Assembly (NCBI GenBank): GCA_013397455.1
Contig: VYZB01000218.1
Coordinates: 725,278-789,277 of the forward strand
Direction of reading: 5' to 3'
From: Crotophaga sulcirostris
Lineage: Eukaryota; Chordata; Aves; Cuculiformes; Crotophagidae
Length of the DNA stretch: 64,000 nt
Of this stretch, positions 36,960 through 49,402 are shown in pieces; the stretch's first letter is position 1; each line of letters starts with the position of its first letter. Made by a program: the position numbers and the translations under genes. The notes under the pieces were generated by a model. The model worked only from the letters and a program-made list of their open reading frames with translations. It did not search any database and was not told the origin of the DNA.

Positions 36960-38265
36960 ATCATAAATCAAAAAGGATTTGAAGAAGATTTTAAAAAAGA
37001 AAAAAAAACATACTAAAAGAAGAGAAAGAAAGAAGGTCTTGAAAGTAAGAAGACATCTTTAAAAGACTGCTTAAATGAGGAAAGTAAAAATAGGCATAAA
37101 CTCTGGGAAGCTAGAAGTTAATTCCTAGCAAGACAAGCCAAAAAATATTTTGATGAGAAAATTGCTGAAAGCATTTAAACTAGCCATAAAAAAAAGACTT
37201 GAAAAAACACATCGGAAGCAAGAAGCCTGCCAGAAAGTCCACGGGGCTGATAGCTGGCATAAGCATAGAAGGATTAATCAACAATAATAAGGCCAGAGGA
37301 AAAAAAAGTAATGAATTCTCTGAATCAGTGTTTGTTATATGAAAAGCTAGTAATATTACTAAACTGATTATAATCTTTAGTGGGACAGGAGTTTGAAGAA
37401 CTCACTCAAAACTAAGGCATCAATGGAATATACCTTAGAATACATTGTCAAAAATGTTAGGACTTTACTTGGATAAGGTGATGTTTACACTGGGGTTTGA
37501 AAGGAGTTCAGATGAAAAATTTTTGGATTGCAATGGATACCAGTATATTACCACTAGTCAAAAGAACCTCAGAACCAGACAAATATGAAAGGTCAAAAGT
37601 GGCACTAATTTGTTTAGAATGAGTCTAAGGATGTTCTGCAGAGTTACACATTAGAATGGAAGATATCTGTCAGATTGGTAAAAAAAAAACCAAAGAATAA
37701 AATGAATGGACACACAAATAAACATTATATTAATAATAATGATAAGGAGTCTATTAGAAGTTTGTAGAAGAAAGTAAAACCTTAGAAAATTTTTAGAGTT
37801 TTGAAAGGCTTGAGTTGTAACAAAAAAGAGGGTCTGGTTTATCTAGCATGCATACATTTTGAAAAAACCTTGGCAAGATCTGTCAGTAGAGGCCCTTAAA
37901 GAAATGAAACAGTCAGAGAATGAAAAAGGAAGGTGCTCTCATGAATTATTAACTGCTTAAAAGTGAGAAAATAACAAAAAGAAACGAATGGACAGTCTTC
38001 AGAACAGAAAGAAAAGTCGAGCATGAGGTCTCACTCTGATCTGTGCCACTCGACATCTTTATAAATGATCAGGAAAAGGGCATGAATGAAGAGACGACAA
38101 AATCTGATGACAGAATAAAATTATTTAACATAATGAAAAGCATTGCTGCCTCGTAAGACCTTCTGAAGGATCTTGCAATACTGAGATTTGCAAAGATACA
38201 ATGGCAGATGATAGGACTGTGCAAAGAGGCTGATAAGAATAGCACTTAGTCCTATTAATATTTTC
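36960..38265 (+). mobile_element. Long ancient LINE remnant (CR1-type), A-rich sense strand
   Basis: The plus strand is purine- and A-rich, as expected for a LINE coding strand. Broken translations give LINE-like phrases in the right order: QAKKYFDEKIAES near 37130, a block resembling the pre-RT linker near 37220-37345, VYLACIHFEKTLARSV near 37838-37885 (the RT DL.KAFDKV-like block), and DIFINDQEKGMNEETTKS near 38052-38105, where the F.NDLEKG and catalytic FADD box should be. Stops are frequent. I judge it a single old, unmobilised insertion. The family name is uncertain. Confidence 0.55.
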
Positions 38266-38269
38266 ATCT

Positions 38270-39475
38270 TATTACATTTTCACCTAGTTAAATTGTCTTG
38301 ATATAAAATAAAAGATGAATCAGATTGGAGACATATGGGGCTCCTTGTGGATGAAAACTCTGGCAGAACATTACTAATCTTTTCTGTGTTCCCTGTCTGT
38401 GTTGTGTTAATGCTTTCGCTTAGTGGAGCAGGGTGGAAATCACCTAAAAAAGGGATATTTTCATGCTTTCCAGTAACGACAATTACTGTCCCAAACAATT
38501 TGTTTTTATCTAAAAAAAACCCCAGAATATTGCTATAAATAACAGAAACCCTCTCTTGAGAATTAGTTTCATCTATTGACAAATTACTTAAAGGTTTTTT
38601 TGTTACTTAGTATTTGGCAAACATTTTTCACCTTGCCTTACATTGATCTGAATCTCCCTTTTGAGGATAAAGACACTGTAGGGATATGTTTCTGCATTAT
38701 TGCCTTTCATATTCATTATGTACTAAATTTTATCTGTATGCATCCTTAACAGAGATTGAATTTTAAATGTCAGATGGATCCACCAAGGGCACAAGGAACT
38801 GGAATAGTAATTTAAAATACTTTTGGGTATGTTTTAAGGCCTATATGAACATAAAAACATCATTAAAATGCTTCTATTATGATGATCCTCTTGGGAGATC
38901 TGTTCCCAAAATAGGCAGAAGGGTCTTGCATTTTATAATTATCTGGCTTGGATTTTACAGTTATTTTCTTGAAAGCAACAGTGTGCAAGCCCTTGTGTAT
39001 GAATTTTCTCTCTTTGTAGCCAGATGGGATGGACTTCGTTGCCTTTCTCAAAACTCACTGGGCCTGAAAAGTAATACCTGTGGGTTGGAGCATCAGTCAT
39101 TCTGCTTAGAACAGCATACATGCTACTTTACTAAGCGTAAATGTTAGATCTTTTAAGCAGGAAAGTCTCTGGAGAGACAGGAAAAGTCACTAGGAAATCA
39201 GCTATCAAATCCTCACTCTTACAAAACTTTTCACATCACTGATATCCTGAAGACACTTGCTTTGCTGATAAGAGAAACATACGGGAAAATGTAGACTTCA
39301 TTTTCATGGAAAATTAATAGGAAAAGGCATATACATCTCTTTCTCTTAATGTATAGACTAATGTGTATCATTTTCTTGAGCAGCAATCAAACTGGTTTAG
39401 CACATCCACATAAGCAGCTACTTTGACTAGGGAAGTTTAATAATGTTATGGTATCAGCAAGGCATGAATCATATT
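38270..39475. other. Unique non-coding DNA
   Basis: No repeat recognised. An open frame of 126 codons (38767-39147, plus) shows no domain and is probably chance. Confidence 0.5.
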
Positions 39476-39477
39476 TC

Positions 39478-39545
39478 GTGGATGATCTTTAAGGTCCCTT
39501 CCAACTGAAACCATTCTATGATTCTACCATTCTATTATTCAATGA
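39478..39545 (+). mobile_element. CR1 3' end, severely 5'-truncated
   Basis: GATGATCTTTAAGGTCCCTT, then CCAACTGAAACCATTCTATG, then ATTCTACCATTCTATTATTC is the last ~65 bp of CR1, including its 3' ATTCTATGATTCTA-type repeat. Extreme 5' truncation is typical of CR1 insertions. Confidence 0.85.
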
Positions 39546-39548
39546 TTT

Positions 39549-39675
39549 CTCCCAGTCCTTACCTCGACCTACAAGCCTTTCATCATATTTTTTTTATTCC
39601 CCCTACCCAGTTGAGAAAGGAGTGATAGAGTGGCTTGGTGGGCATCTGGTGTCCAGCCAAGATCAACCCACCACA
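39549..39675 (+). mobile_element. 3' part of a third ERVL-like LTR
   Basis: Plus-strand phrases CCTTACCTCGACCTACAAGC, CTTTCATCATATTTTTTTTA, GTTGAGAAAGGAGTGATAGA and GTCCAGCCAAGATCAACCCA ending CCACCACA match the R/U5 end of another avian ERVL-like LTR. U3 is missing: the LTR begins directly after the CR1 tail at 39545, so no target duplication can be tested. Confidence 0.75.
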
Positions 39676-42600
39676 AATCAAAATATACTATAGGCTATAC
39701 AGGTACGAATTCTGAGAATGTAATTAGACTTTTAAGGTCAGAAAACAGGAATGTATTCTTCAGAAAGAAGAAAATTATTTGTCAGATGTCATCTCCTTAA
39801 AAGTCTAATTAAATCAATTAATCTTCCCAACATTCATGCAGAGTTGTGATATCCATGGCTAAACAGAGACTGTTGGAATGGCAATTTTTACTTGATGAAA
39901 GTAAAGTTCTATATTTTTTTCATTTTTATTGAAAGTGAGATATCTTTAGCCATTTGCTTCTATAAGAAAGATGTAAAAGCATGCATGTCTGCAATATATT
40001 TATGAACTCAGTGTGAGTGTAATATTGTGCAAATCAGCTTTTCTGACAGTAGTCAGATATCAAGAAACTGATCTCTTCGGTGAGTATGTGTAAATAATGG
40101 TGTTAATACTGACATTACTCATTTCCAAAATGTGGAACGGTGTTTTCCTTTCAAAGGGAAACTCTCCAACCTCCTTTCAATCACCATTCCCATTAAATAT
40201 TCCTCTGATCCATGCCCAGTAAGAAACATTTGCAGAGATAAGGGAAAATAACTTTCTTTAGATCTTGTGCCATTGCCTTGCATATATAGATGTTAGTACA
40301 GTGTTTTTTTAGATTTGTGAAGGATGTGGGGTTTGTGTGTTTCTATTTGAAAGTGTATTACCTTTGTCTTTTTTTTAAAGCCACCCCAGCACTCTGCAGT
40401 GTTAAAACCAGGTAGATTTTGTACTGGACTGGCACTGCAGAAACCTTTCCATCCATCTGAATGCTAGGTGCATTCTCAAACCTCTGCACATACAAATTAG
40501 CCATGGCAATATTATAACATCTTTTCTTAACTTTTACCAGTTCTATTCTCAAGTAGCCATGGAGCCACTGACCTTATCTAGGAAACTAGTACATAACCCA
40601 TGCTTGTGAACCCCTGAAAATGGTGGTGTGACAACCCTGAATATAAGGAGACACACCATCTATTCCCATGGAATGTCAATGGGAAAAAACACTACTACTG
40701 CAGAAAGCTAGAAAAAACAAGTCTTTTAATTAGTATAGACTTTCAAATGTCAGTAACAATTCGAGCTGATGCTCTGGAAAACTGACTGCCCTATAGTGTC
40801 TTGACTTGTGGTAAGGCGTCAGTCCTGATACGTGATAGCAAGAGTTGAGCTGTACTTAGAGTTAATTTCTGGGCTAGTTTCGTTAGCACGTTGGAAACAG
40901 AGATAGACATTGCCACCTAACAGCAATTATATCTAGAAAATATCTCCTCTAAAGAGAGAAGCTCCTTACTGATGGTGCAGGTTCATACCATGGATGGCCT
41001 ATATTTTGTTGTCAGGCTGTTTGGTACTGAGAAGTGTGAACTGTAGTAAGTGGTGTACCTTTGTATCTTCATCAAAGAAAAGAACTGGTTTTTACCCTTG
41101 CGTTGTCCTAGACTTTGAGCTGTCAGAAGATGGGGCAGTCTCTGCATGATTTGTATATACATGACTCAGCCCATGGATGAATGCGCTGCAACTTTTAAGA
41201 AAAAGGACAGAAAAGGGCTAAATTCCTGCTCCTTTTAATGCAGAATACAATCTGGCTTTGCTGACTTAGTGTCTTTTAGAAGTGTTGATTACTGAGTCTT
41301 TATTGAACACTGAACTAGGATCCCTACCTTACTTGCTGTAATTTTGTCCCTATCTTATAGTCCAATGTTGCGGGGACTAAAGGATTTTAGGAATATTATT
41401 TAGTCACATGCCCTCAGTCAAAACTCACCTCACCACCAAAAAGCCTTACCCAGATCCACTGAGTTGCATTGTTACTTAACAGCAGAAGTATAAACACGGT
41501 AGGAGTGATAAGGGCATCTTTGACAAGCTGGACAGTTTGAGTGTCGCTTCCTCATAGAGACTGTGACCTCCCATCATTTTGTCTTGTATTTTCTCAGGGG
41601 GTGAGCTTTGCACGCACCTAAGTGGACTCATGTTGGTTCCAAAGGGGAATCAGAAAAGTATTGCATTTTATACAGTGTCTGTTCCTTGATACCTGGAAGG
41701 ATTTCTGAGTATTCCAAACATCTCCGAAAGGAAATGAAAAGAAGTGATCTGAATTTATCTGTTGTCCAAATGTCAGAAAACGAGAGAGACTTGATGCCTA
41801 CATTTCCCTACCTCTGACTCCGTCATCTGTTGAAAAGGTTAGTGATATAACCTGAAGCATCACCTTGGAAAGAAGGCATACTTGGAGATTAAAATCAGGA
41901 TATTGTTAATATGAAACTGACAACAGCAAGAAGTCTAAAAAGAGACTCTGTGGGAAAACAACTTCGCAGATTAATTTCTAAAAAGATGGTGTTATTTCAG
42001 AAGCTTCCATCAGAAAAACAAACCTTCCAGAAGGAGTTAAAAATAGAAACATATGAGTTTTGAGATTAGCATTTCCAGCTGAGGGAAGTTGTAAGAAAAA
42101 AATTTGAAAGTTGATGCCTGAAAGGTTTTCACTTATTCATGCAGATTAAAAAAGGAATTGAGATTCTGTGTGAGGCTATGGGCTCTGCTGCTCAGAGAGC
42201 CTCTTTGTAATGAGACTTCTGAATGCTCTGTTTGCAACACTGAAGAAATTATTTTCAGTATGGAAGTAGGATATTCAGGTTCCTTCTGAACTGGCGAAGA
42301 AGACTGAATTAGGGAATTGGTTGGAAGGAAAAAATGCCTTAGTTTGAGACTCCAGTTTTCTCCAGTCTTGTAACTATTAAGAGCTTGAAAAACACTTTTT
42401 ATCTTTAAGCAGGATGTAAAAATGTGAAAGAGGTCATTATTCTACTCCACAAAGTCAAACTGGGCATGCAGCAGTTGAAATGATCATATAAATGGTGCCA
42501 CCCCATACCACCACTTCAAAGAGATACTCCAATACTTCTCTGCGTGTCAAGTATTAGGACAGGTTACAATCAAGACCTAGTGTTCTTGCACTGATACTTG

Positions 42601-45600
42601 TCAATTTACACACTGTGTGTCTAGGTGATCAGTGTGATCACTGTTGTCACATGAAAAATGTGTTATACTTTGCTAGGCTTGTGTTTTACCGAAGGCTCTG
42701 TTACTTCTAAGAAATATCAAATCCCCTTTCTCAGTTGACTTTCATGAAAAGCTTGTGAGACATGGTATTATTTAGTAGGAGTAGGTGCGGACTGGTCTGC
42801 CCCTTGTTTTGAGGGCACTGTGTACCTTCCTCTTTTTTTCTGGATTTTTTTTTGTTTTTGTTTTTGTTTTTCTTTTGGAAAATGCAATAGAATAGCCAGG
42901 GAAATTACTGAGTCTGATAATGATTGGCCTGGTGAGTAATTGAAACATCAGCTCACTAATTAGACCTCCTTACACTTGTTTGTGTTTTGTTCTTGTGCTC
43001 ACAGTTCTTCGAAGTGTTTGATATTTACTGTGGAATGGAAGAATGAAATGGTGCATAGTGGCTATGATTACCATTATGGGTAATTAAATAACTCTCTGAG
43101 ACCTGTAGCAGTAATTATCTCTTCAAAAGCCTTCTTTCCCTGATAATTAAGGGCCTATTAGAGTCAGTGTCATTATTTTTACTGATTTCTGTAGGAACTA
43201 AGCAGGCCCCTTCTTTTCTCCTCTATTAACTGGAGGCTACTGTTCCCCCGTCCCAGTTGTGTGCAGATGCAGCAGTGTGTGTGTAGCACTGAAGAGAAAA
43301 AATAGAGCCAAGAAACTGGTTGTGACTCCCTGATTCAGAGCCGATGAGCCAGTTACTCTGGCAGAGTGGCCTAGGGACAACCCTAACGTATATCACGGGA
43401 AAAAGCAGTCTTACAGAATTTACTGCATGGCTAGCAGAAGTATAACTTGGCTCCCTTCTCTCATCCATGTGCTGCCTACAGAATTCCTTGGGATTTTCAC
43501 TGGGATTTTAGGCATGTGGAAGAAGATAAAATACCTTCTTACAGATGCCTAGTAGTGTAGTATTTTTCTGTGCAGAGACACGTATCATATGTCTCTGACT
43601 GCTTTAAGACCACAGTGCCTCCTCTGTATGTACAAGAGGTAGAAAAACATCAACAAGTTTATGAATCTATCCAATGAATGTTTTTACCACAATCTTTTTT
43701 CAATGTTTCATCTTATCCTTTGTTACAACACTGATAAATTCATAGATATTTTAAAATTAGTTTTCATGGACAGAGGTAAATGTGGCCAATTATATCCTGG
43801 TTGAGTATCAAGCTACTCATCCAGAGAAGTTAGGTCAGATGGTGAATACATCACAATACTCTAACAAAAGCTGAGTTTATTCTTTCTCATTCTTGCACCT
43901 TACTTTGATCCTGCTTTAGTTCCTCCTTTTTAAGCTTCTCAGAGTAGTCAGCAGATCATTGCTTAAATAGCAATTGTTGAGCTTTGATGCATTGAGCTAT
44001 CAACAACTGCCATCAAAACTTGTATTTTCTTCATGGCAGGCACCTCAGGTTTGGTCTTGTGGATTCCACAGCCTCTCTGTTGTCTTCTTCTTGTAAACGG
44101 ATTATTCACTTCACACTACTGTCCTGTTTCCTAAACTTGTTGCGCTCCTAGTCCTAATCACTCCACTCCTGGCTTCAGCTCTTGATTGCCAATTCTGTAG
44201 CTTGTGCTGACATGCTGCCATGTGGAAGAAAAGACATACCTTGTGGCTGTCTCTCCCACTTGTCCCTGACTGGCACAGTGCAGTTGCAAGGCACAGCTGA
44301 AACTGCTGAGATGGTTGTCCAAAGATGCGTGGGTGCCCAATGACATGTCTGAAGGCGTGGCACGAAATGTTTGGTGCTGGCTCCCAGCTTCTGCCATCTT
44401 TAATATCCAGAGTTTTCCAGCAGCAGAGGAGTGACAGCAGAGATTCGTCTCCCTTTCCTGTCATCATAAACTCTTGCCAGGCCTATATGGGGTTTCTAAG
44501 CTCCTCTCCTGCACCTGTGGTAGTGGGTGGCTGGGTTTGGCAGGTAACCACTATAAAATTCTTCTCCATGTACCCATGCGTCTGCTGTGATGGTGGGAAC
44601 AACAAGGGATTTAGTTGCTATAGATGCACAAGACAAAGAAGGACCAAAACCCCTACTTTGCCATAAAAATGGTACAGCAATCACTTTATTTACTGCTTTA
44701 AGCCCATGCCATCCCTCTTGTTCACTTCCAGTATGACGCAAATACCCTCATGGACTCGTGAATCAGCCTTGCCGTTATTTTAATGTGGGAGTTTGTTTTT
44801 GTATGTGTGAGTGGTATAACTTGTCCTTGAGCATGGTGATTGAAGGAATTGTGAACTTTTTCTTACTCTTTAATAAATCCACTTTTCTATGGAACATGGA
44901 CTACTATTTTAATACTTTCATAACCATGTGTCTTTTTAGAGCATTTGCCTGCAAATTCCTTTATAGCATTGTGCTGAGTTCAACCTGATACCAAGCAGAG
45001 CCCTTGCCATTTGGCAGGGGAGACTAATTTTATGATTGTATGTAAGACTTATGACATGTGAGTAAAATTTGCTATTGCTACTGCCATTAGGTGCTTCAAA
45101 TCAGCAAAAGTATCACAGCTGCGTATTGTGAATCTTCTTATTAATAAGACCTTATTGCAGCTAAGCCCCTGCAAATCAAAAGATTATTGATAGGAGAAAA
45201 AAGGATGTGTAAGAAATGAATACTCTTACATAAAGTGTAAGTGGTTATAGGAAGTCTTCACTCAGAGAATGGACTATACATTTGTCAAAGATACTTTTTT
45301 TTTTCTAAGTTAAGAAACTCTAAATTAAAATAAGGAAAAAAATAAGCCTGAAGGCAGACAGCAAGAGAAGCTCTCCCCTTTTCCTGTGGAGATTGTTTAA
45401 TTTTTGATTATCATTTTTCAAATCCTGTTGCCATCAACAATGCAAAAAGACAGAATCCCACTCTGAATACTTGACTGAAAAAGCAATGGTAAATGCAGAG
45501 TCTGGCAATGAGGTGCAGCGATTTGACATACTTATCTGCTGAGCTGGTGCCATGTCTACTCCCAGATACGTCACTACTTTCACCCTATGAACACTGTGGG

Positions 45601-45650
45601 TTTATGGAGGGCATCAGGTGTGTGAGTTTCTCCTCCAGATGCTTGTTAGA
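39676..45650. other. Unique non-coding DNA
   Basis: About 6 kb without a recognised gene or repeat family. It holds a T/G low-complexity tract (42845-42877) and an AT-rich block with homeodomain-type TAATTA motifs around 42.9-43.15 kb. A patch at 44.1-44.7 kb has several overlapping open frames, the longest 118 codons (minus, 44467-44111), with no domain. Confidence 0.45.
42845..42877. repeat. (TTTTTG)n-like low-complexity tract
   Basis: T-runs interrupted by single G with a period of about six bases. Confidence 0.8.
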
Positions 45651-45651
45651 A

Positions 45652-46075
45652 CCACAGAATAACTTAGGATAGAAGGCACCTCTCTAGAGTTCCTGCTCAA
45701 AATAGGGCCGATGCTGACATCAGATATGGGTTAGATCACGTTGCTCAAGGCCTTCACCAGTTAAAGTCTGAATATCTTCAAGCAAGGTCTAACAGCCTTG
45801 GTGGCAGGACCCGTTCTAGAGTTTGACTACCCTTCCAGTTAGAAGACCTTTTTCTAACATCTAATCAAAATTTCTATTTTTGCAATGGTTGCCCCTTGCC
45901 TTTCGTCTTTTTGACCATGTATCTTCAAAAAGAATGTTGCTCTGCTTTTTCTCCAGCCTCCCATTAGCTGGTTGAAGATCGTAACAAAATTCCTCCCTCT
46001 TATTCTTCTTATCTTAAAATTGAGCAAAGACAGTTCCCTCAAACTCTCCTACATGTTTCTCCTATGTTTTCTAAA
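45652..46075 (-). mobile_element. CR1 LINE 3' fragment
   Basis: The plus-strand start ACCACAGAATAACTTAGGAT is a diverged antisense CR1 3' end. It is followed by GTTGCTCAAGGCCTTCACCA, CTGAATATCTTCAAGCAAGG, TTTGACTACCCTTCCAGTTA and the antisense ORF2 C-terminus (CTTTTTCTCCAGCCTCC...GAGCAAAGACAGTTCCCTCA). Order and orientation are those of a 5'-truncated CR1. No frame is open over its length. Confidence 0.8.
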
Positions 46076-46079
46076 TAGG

Positions 46080-46410
46080 CAACAGCATAAAAAACACTAG
46101 GGTTTTGGGAAGACATTTGAAGGGTAATTGATAGGTTGTCTCATGATGGAATATATGGTTAAGAAATATTTGTTCAGGAACTGAAAATGCCAATACATGT
46201 GGAGTGCAGGCTTAATTTTGTGTTTGTCAGAGGTCTGAGAAAGAGAAAATAGTTCTTATACATCTAGCTGTGTAGCCCTACCCAAAATACAGATTTTTGT
46301 TTCTCCTAGTGTGTTTTCACATCTTCCAGTGACAAAGACCAAGGACAGTTTAAAAAGCAAATTAATAGTATTCTGCTCTCTATTTTCACCTAATAGAAGC
46401 ATGCAAATCG
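46080..46410. other. Unique non-coding DNA
   Basis: Nothing recognised in this stretch. Confidence 0.5.
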
Positions 46411-46494
46411 TCTCTTCTCTTCTCTTCTCTTCTCTTCTCTTCTCTTCTCTTCTCTTCTCTTCTCTTCTCTTCTCTTCTCTTCTCTTCTCTTCTC
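46411..46494. repeat. (TCTCT)n pentanucleotide microsatellite
   Basis: 84 bp of a perfect 5-bp unit TCTCT (AGAGA on the other strand), almost 17 copies with no interruption. A perfect array of this length is likely to vary between individuals. Confidence 0.98.
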
Positions 46495-47940
46495 AAAAAT
46501 CCTCCTCAGACACCTTTCTTCTGCAGAAGTTCTTGTATGCAGTGTAGTAGCTGATGTTCACCACTGTGATAAAAAGAAGGTTTTACCTCCTTGGCATGTG
46601 TTACAAGACTATAACTCCCCATAATCACAGTGTTTACATAGCAATATTGTACTGCAAGCAGATACTTATTTAGATCTTTGGGCACAAGTTAGAACATTTT
46701 TAACTCTATATGTTTTAAAATATTCCATGCAAGTGAATATCTATATTTTGAATTATTCCCCTCACAGACACCAGTCTACATATTTAATACCTGACCTCAT
46801 TTTTATTTTTCTTGTCTTTTTTGATTCCTTCTCCCTTAATTTCATTAGTGATTGCAAGGTTTTCTATTCTAATATACTCTGTAACATGCTGTTGAGTCTT
46901 TCATCTAGTTATGGAACATTTCAATCAGTTGAGCAGCATTTCCTGCACCCAAGTGGAATATACCTATGCCTTGTTCTGATCTATACTGACACCTTGTCAA
47001 TATTGCTACTCTTTGCTGGTAGTCCTTCATTGAGTTCATTCTTCCTCTAACCTGTCTAACCTGCCATTTCATGCAAAACAATCTATAATAATTTTCACTC
47101 CTCAGAATAATTATTACCCTTTATTTTTAGACCGAGAAACATTTTGAATGGTGTCACTTACAGGAACCAATACAGACAAACAACTGTGTATCAGTGGAAA
47201 TGAGCTCATAGAAGTATAAGGAAATATTACCAGATAATTAGGAATTAACGTTAAAGCTCTAAATTTCCTCTCCAGATTGATGAAAATATATCATCCTTGA
47301 AATGTCAGTACAACAGAGACATCATCTTCAAAGAATTTGCTAGAATATATCTTATATTACGTTAATGAGGTCAGCCATTTGTCTCTTTCACCCTCCATAC
47401 ATTTGAGAATGTACATGTGATTTTTCAATGAGAGGATGAATACACATTCAACTTGAGATGCTGTAACAAAACCAGCTTCATCACAGAAGGGCCATCAAAT
47501 TATATCTGGACAAAATGATGAATGTCTGATCTTTTTTGTGCCTGATTATTTCTTTTTCTCTATTTCAATCCATCTTGTGTTTATTTAAAAATCCCACTAG
47601 ATGAACTTTTGTAGTAAATGTACAGGAACAGCCATATGGGATTAGATGGAAGATGCCTTAGGGCTAAGTCTTCACTATCTTTTGAGGTAAGTTTTAAAAT
47701 CCTCTTACTGTCAATCTGATGCTTCACATGGACTCTTTCATGCTTAGTCACAGGCACCACGCATACCTTGCCTACCTTTGCACATAGGCAAACCGTTAGC
47801 ATGCCTCTGTTCCCTCCCCTACTCACTCAGTTAGAACAGGCTGTGGGATCTGAAGAGATGTAAAGTAGCTGAAATACCTTGTCTTACACACTTGGGTATA
47901 AGATGCTTCAAAATAGGGTGGTGAACAGTTTTGAAAGCAA
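46495..47940. other. Unique non-coding DNA
   Basis: No gene or repeat recognised. The longest open frame is 107 codons (46727-47050), AT-rich and without a domain. Confidence 0.5.
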
Positions 47941-47944
47941 TCGG

Positions 47945-48930
47945 AATCACAGAAACATTGAATAATTTAGGTTGGAAGAGATCCCTGTAGGTCTTCTAAT
48001 CCAATTCATTGCTCAAAGGATGTCTAATTTGATCAGTTTGCTCAGGGACGTGTGTAATTAAATCTTTAATATCTCCAAGGATGTAGATCCCACAACCTCT
48101 CTCGACACCTGTTCCAGTATTTGGCTACTCTTATGGTAAAAATAGTTTTTCTTACATTTAGTTAGAATTTCCCATGTTCCAAATTGTTTCCACTGCCTTT
48201 TTTTCATAATATTTTGCACCTCTGAGAAGAGTTTGGCTCCACTTTCTCTGCATTTTGTGATCAAGTAGCTGTAGGCAGCAATACAAGCCTCCCCTGATTG
48301 CTATCATCTGCAGGATGAGCAAAGTCAACTCTCTCAGTCTGTCCTCCTATGACATGTGGTCCATTCCCTGGTCAGTTTGGTAGTCCTTTGCTGGACCTGC
48401 TCCAGTATGTCCATGTCTTTCTTCCACTAGCAGTCCAGAACTGCACATAGCACCTCAGATATTTCTCACCAGTCTTCAACAGAGGGCAATAATTTTCTTC
48501 TTCAACCTGCCGGCCACACTCTTGACTAATGTATTCAAGGATGCAATTTGCCTTCATTGCTGCTAGGGAACACTGCTGTCTCATATCCAGCTTGTTGCCT
48601 ACTAGGACTGGCAGGTCTTTTTCTAGAGAGATGCCTCCCAGCCTGTATTGTTGACTGTTATTCCATACAGACCTTGCATACATTTTTGTTGAACTCTGTG
48701 AGGTACCTGTTTGTCCATTTCTCCATCCTATCCTGGTCTCTCTGAGTAACAATCCTGCCCGCTAGCATAATGGCCCTTCTTCCTGATTTAGTGTTGCTTG
48801 CAGACTTGCTAAGAATGAACTCCAGCCTGCCTTTGGGATTTGTAATGAAGATACTAAACAGCATGGGCTCCATTGTGCCCCCCGAGGGATGCCGCTTCTT
48901 GCTGGCTGCCAGCTGACTTTGCAGCACTGA
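47945..48930 (-). mobile_element. CR1 LINE fragment, 3' UTR to RT palm
   Basis: The plus strand begins with the antisense CR1 3' end (AATCACAGAAACATTGAATA then GGTTGGAAGAGATCC), passes through the UTR (ATATCTCCAAGGATGTAGAT, CCACAACCTCTCTCGACACC), and continues into ORF2. Minus-strand frames give EKDLPVLVGNKLDMRQQCSL and AAMKANCILEYI (48752-48372) and FSIFITNPKG then KSASNTKSGR (48927-48658). The catalytic FADD box is degraded to SASN, and at least one frameshift separates the two frames. The upstream part is truncated at about 48930. Confidence 0.87.
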
Positions 48931-48959
48931 TGATAACTGTTTGCTCCATCACTGAGGAC

Positions 48960-49400
48960 ATAGTTACTCGGATCCTCCTGCTTGCATCATATCAAAGAAG
49001 ATGAGAATGGTGGCTTTCCGTAGCTTAGGCTCTGGGATCAGTGTTACCTCCAGGATTGGGCCAACCATTGCTGGAATGAATTTTATTTTGTGGGGATCTG
49101 CAAGAATGTCAAAGTCAGATAAATCCTAATGGAACAAGGCTGCTTGAAGGCAGGGTATGCAAATATCATTCATATAAAGACCATAAAGCCCGTGCATATT
49201 CTATGTGGGTAGCAGAATTAACATGTTACAGTTTCAAAATTCAGTAGTCGACAAAGAAAATAATTGAAATGAATTGCATACTTGCTGCAAATCACAAAGG
49301 CTGTCGGAAAAATTCTACTTGAAGAGGAATGAAGACTTGCTACAAAGATTACTGCTGTATAGCTCCTTACGGTTAATAATTACTTTATACCTTAAACCAT
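48960..49400. other. Unique non-coding DNA between opposed CR1s
   Basis: About 440 bp with nothing recognised, separating an antisense CR1 from a sense CR1. Confidence 0.5.
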
Positions 49401-49402
49401 AA

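Noticed and set aside
38767..39147. 126-codon plus-strand frame
   Set aside because: Composition is unlike a folded protein and no family is recognised; it does not overlap the nearby LINE.
44111..44467. 118-codon minus-strand frame as a gene
   Set aside because: No domain, no splice context, several overlapping frames of similar length on the same strand; most likely chance.
46311..46547. Open frame of 78 codons with repeated SSLLF as a repeat protein
   Set aside because: It is only the translation of the (TCTCT)n microsatellite.
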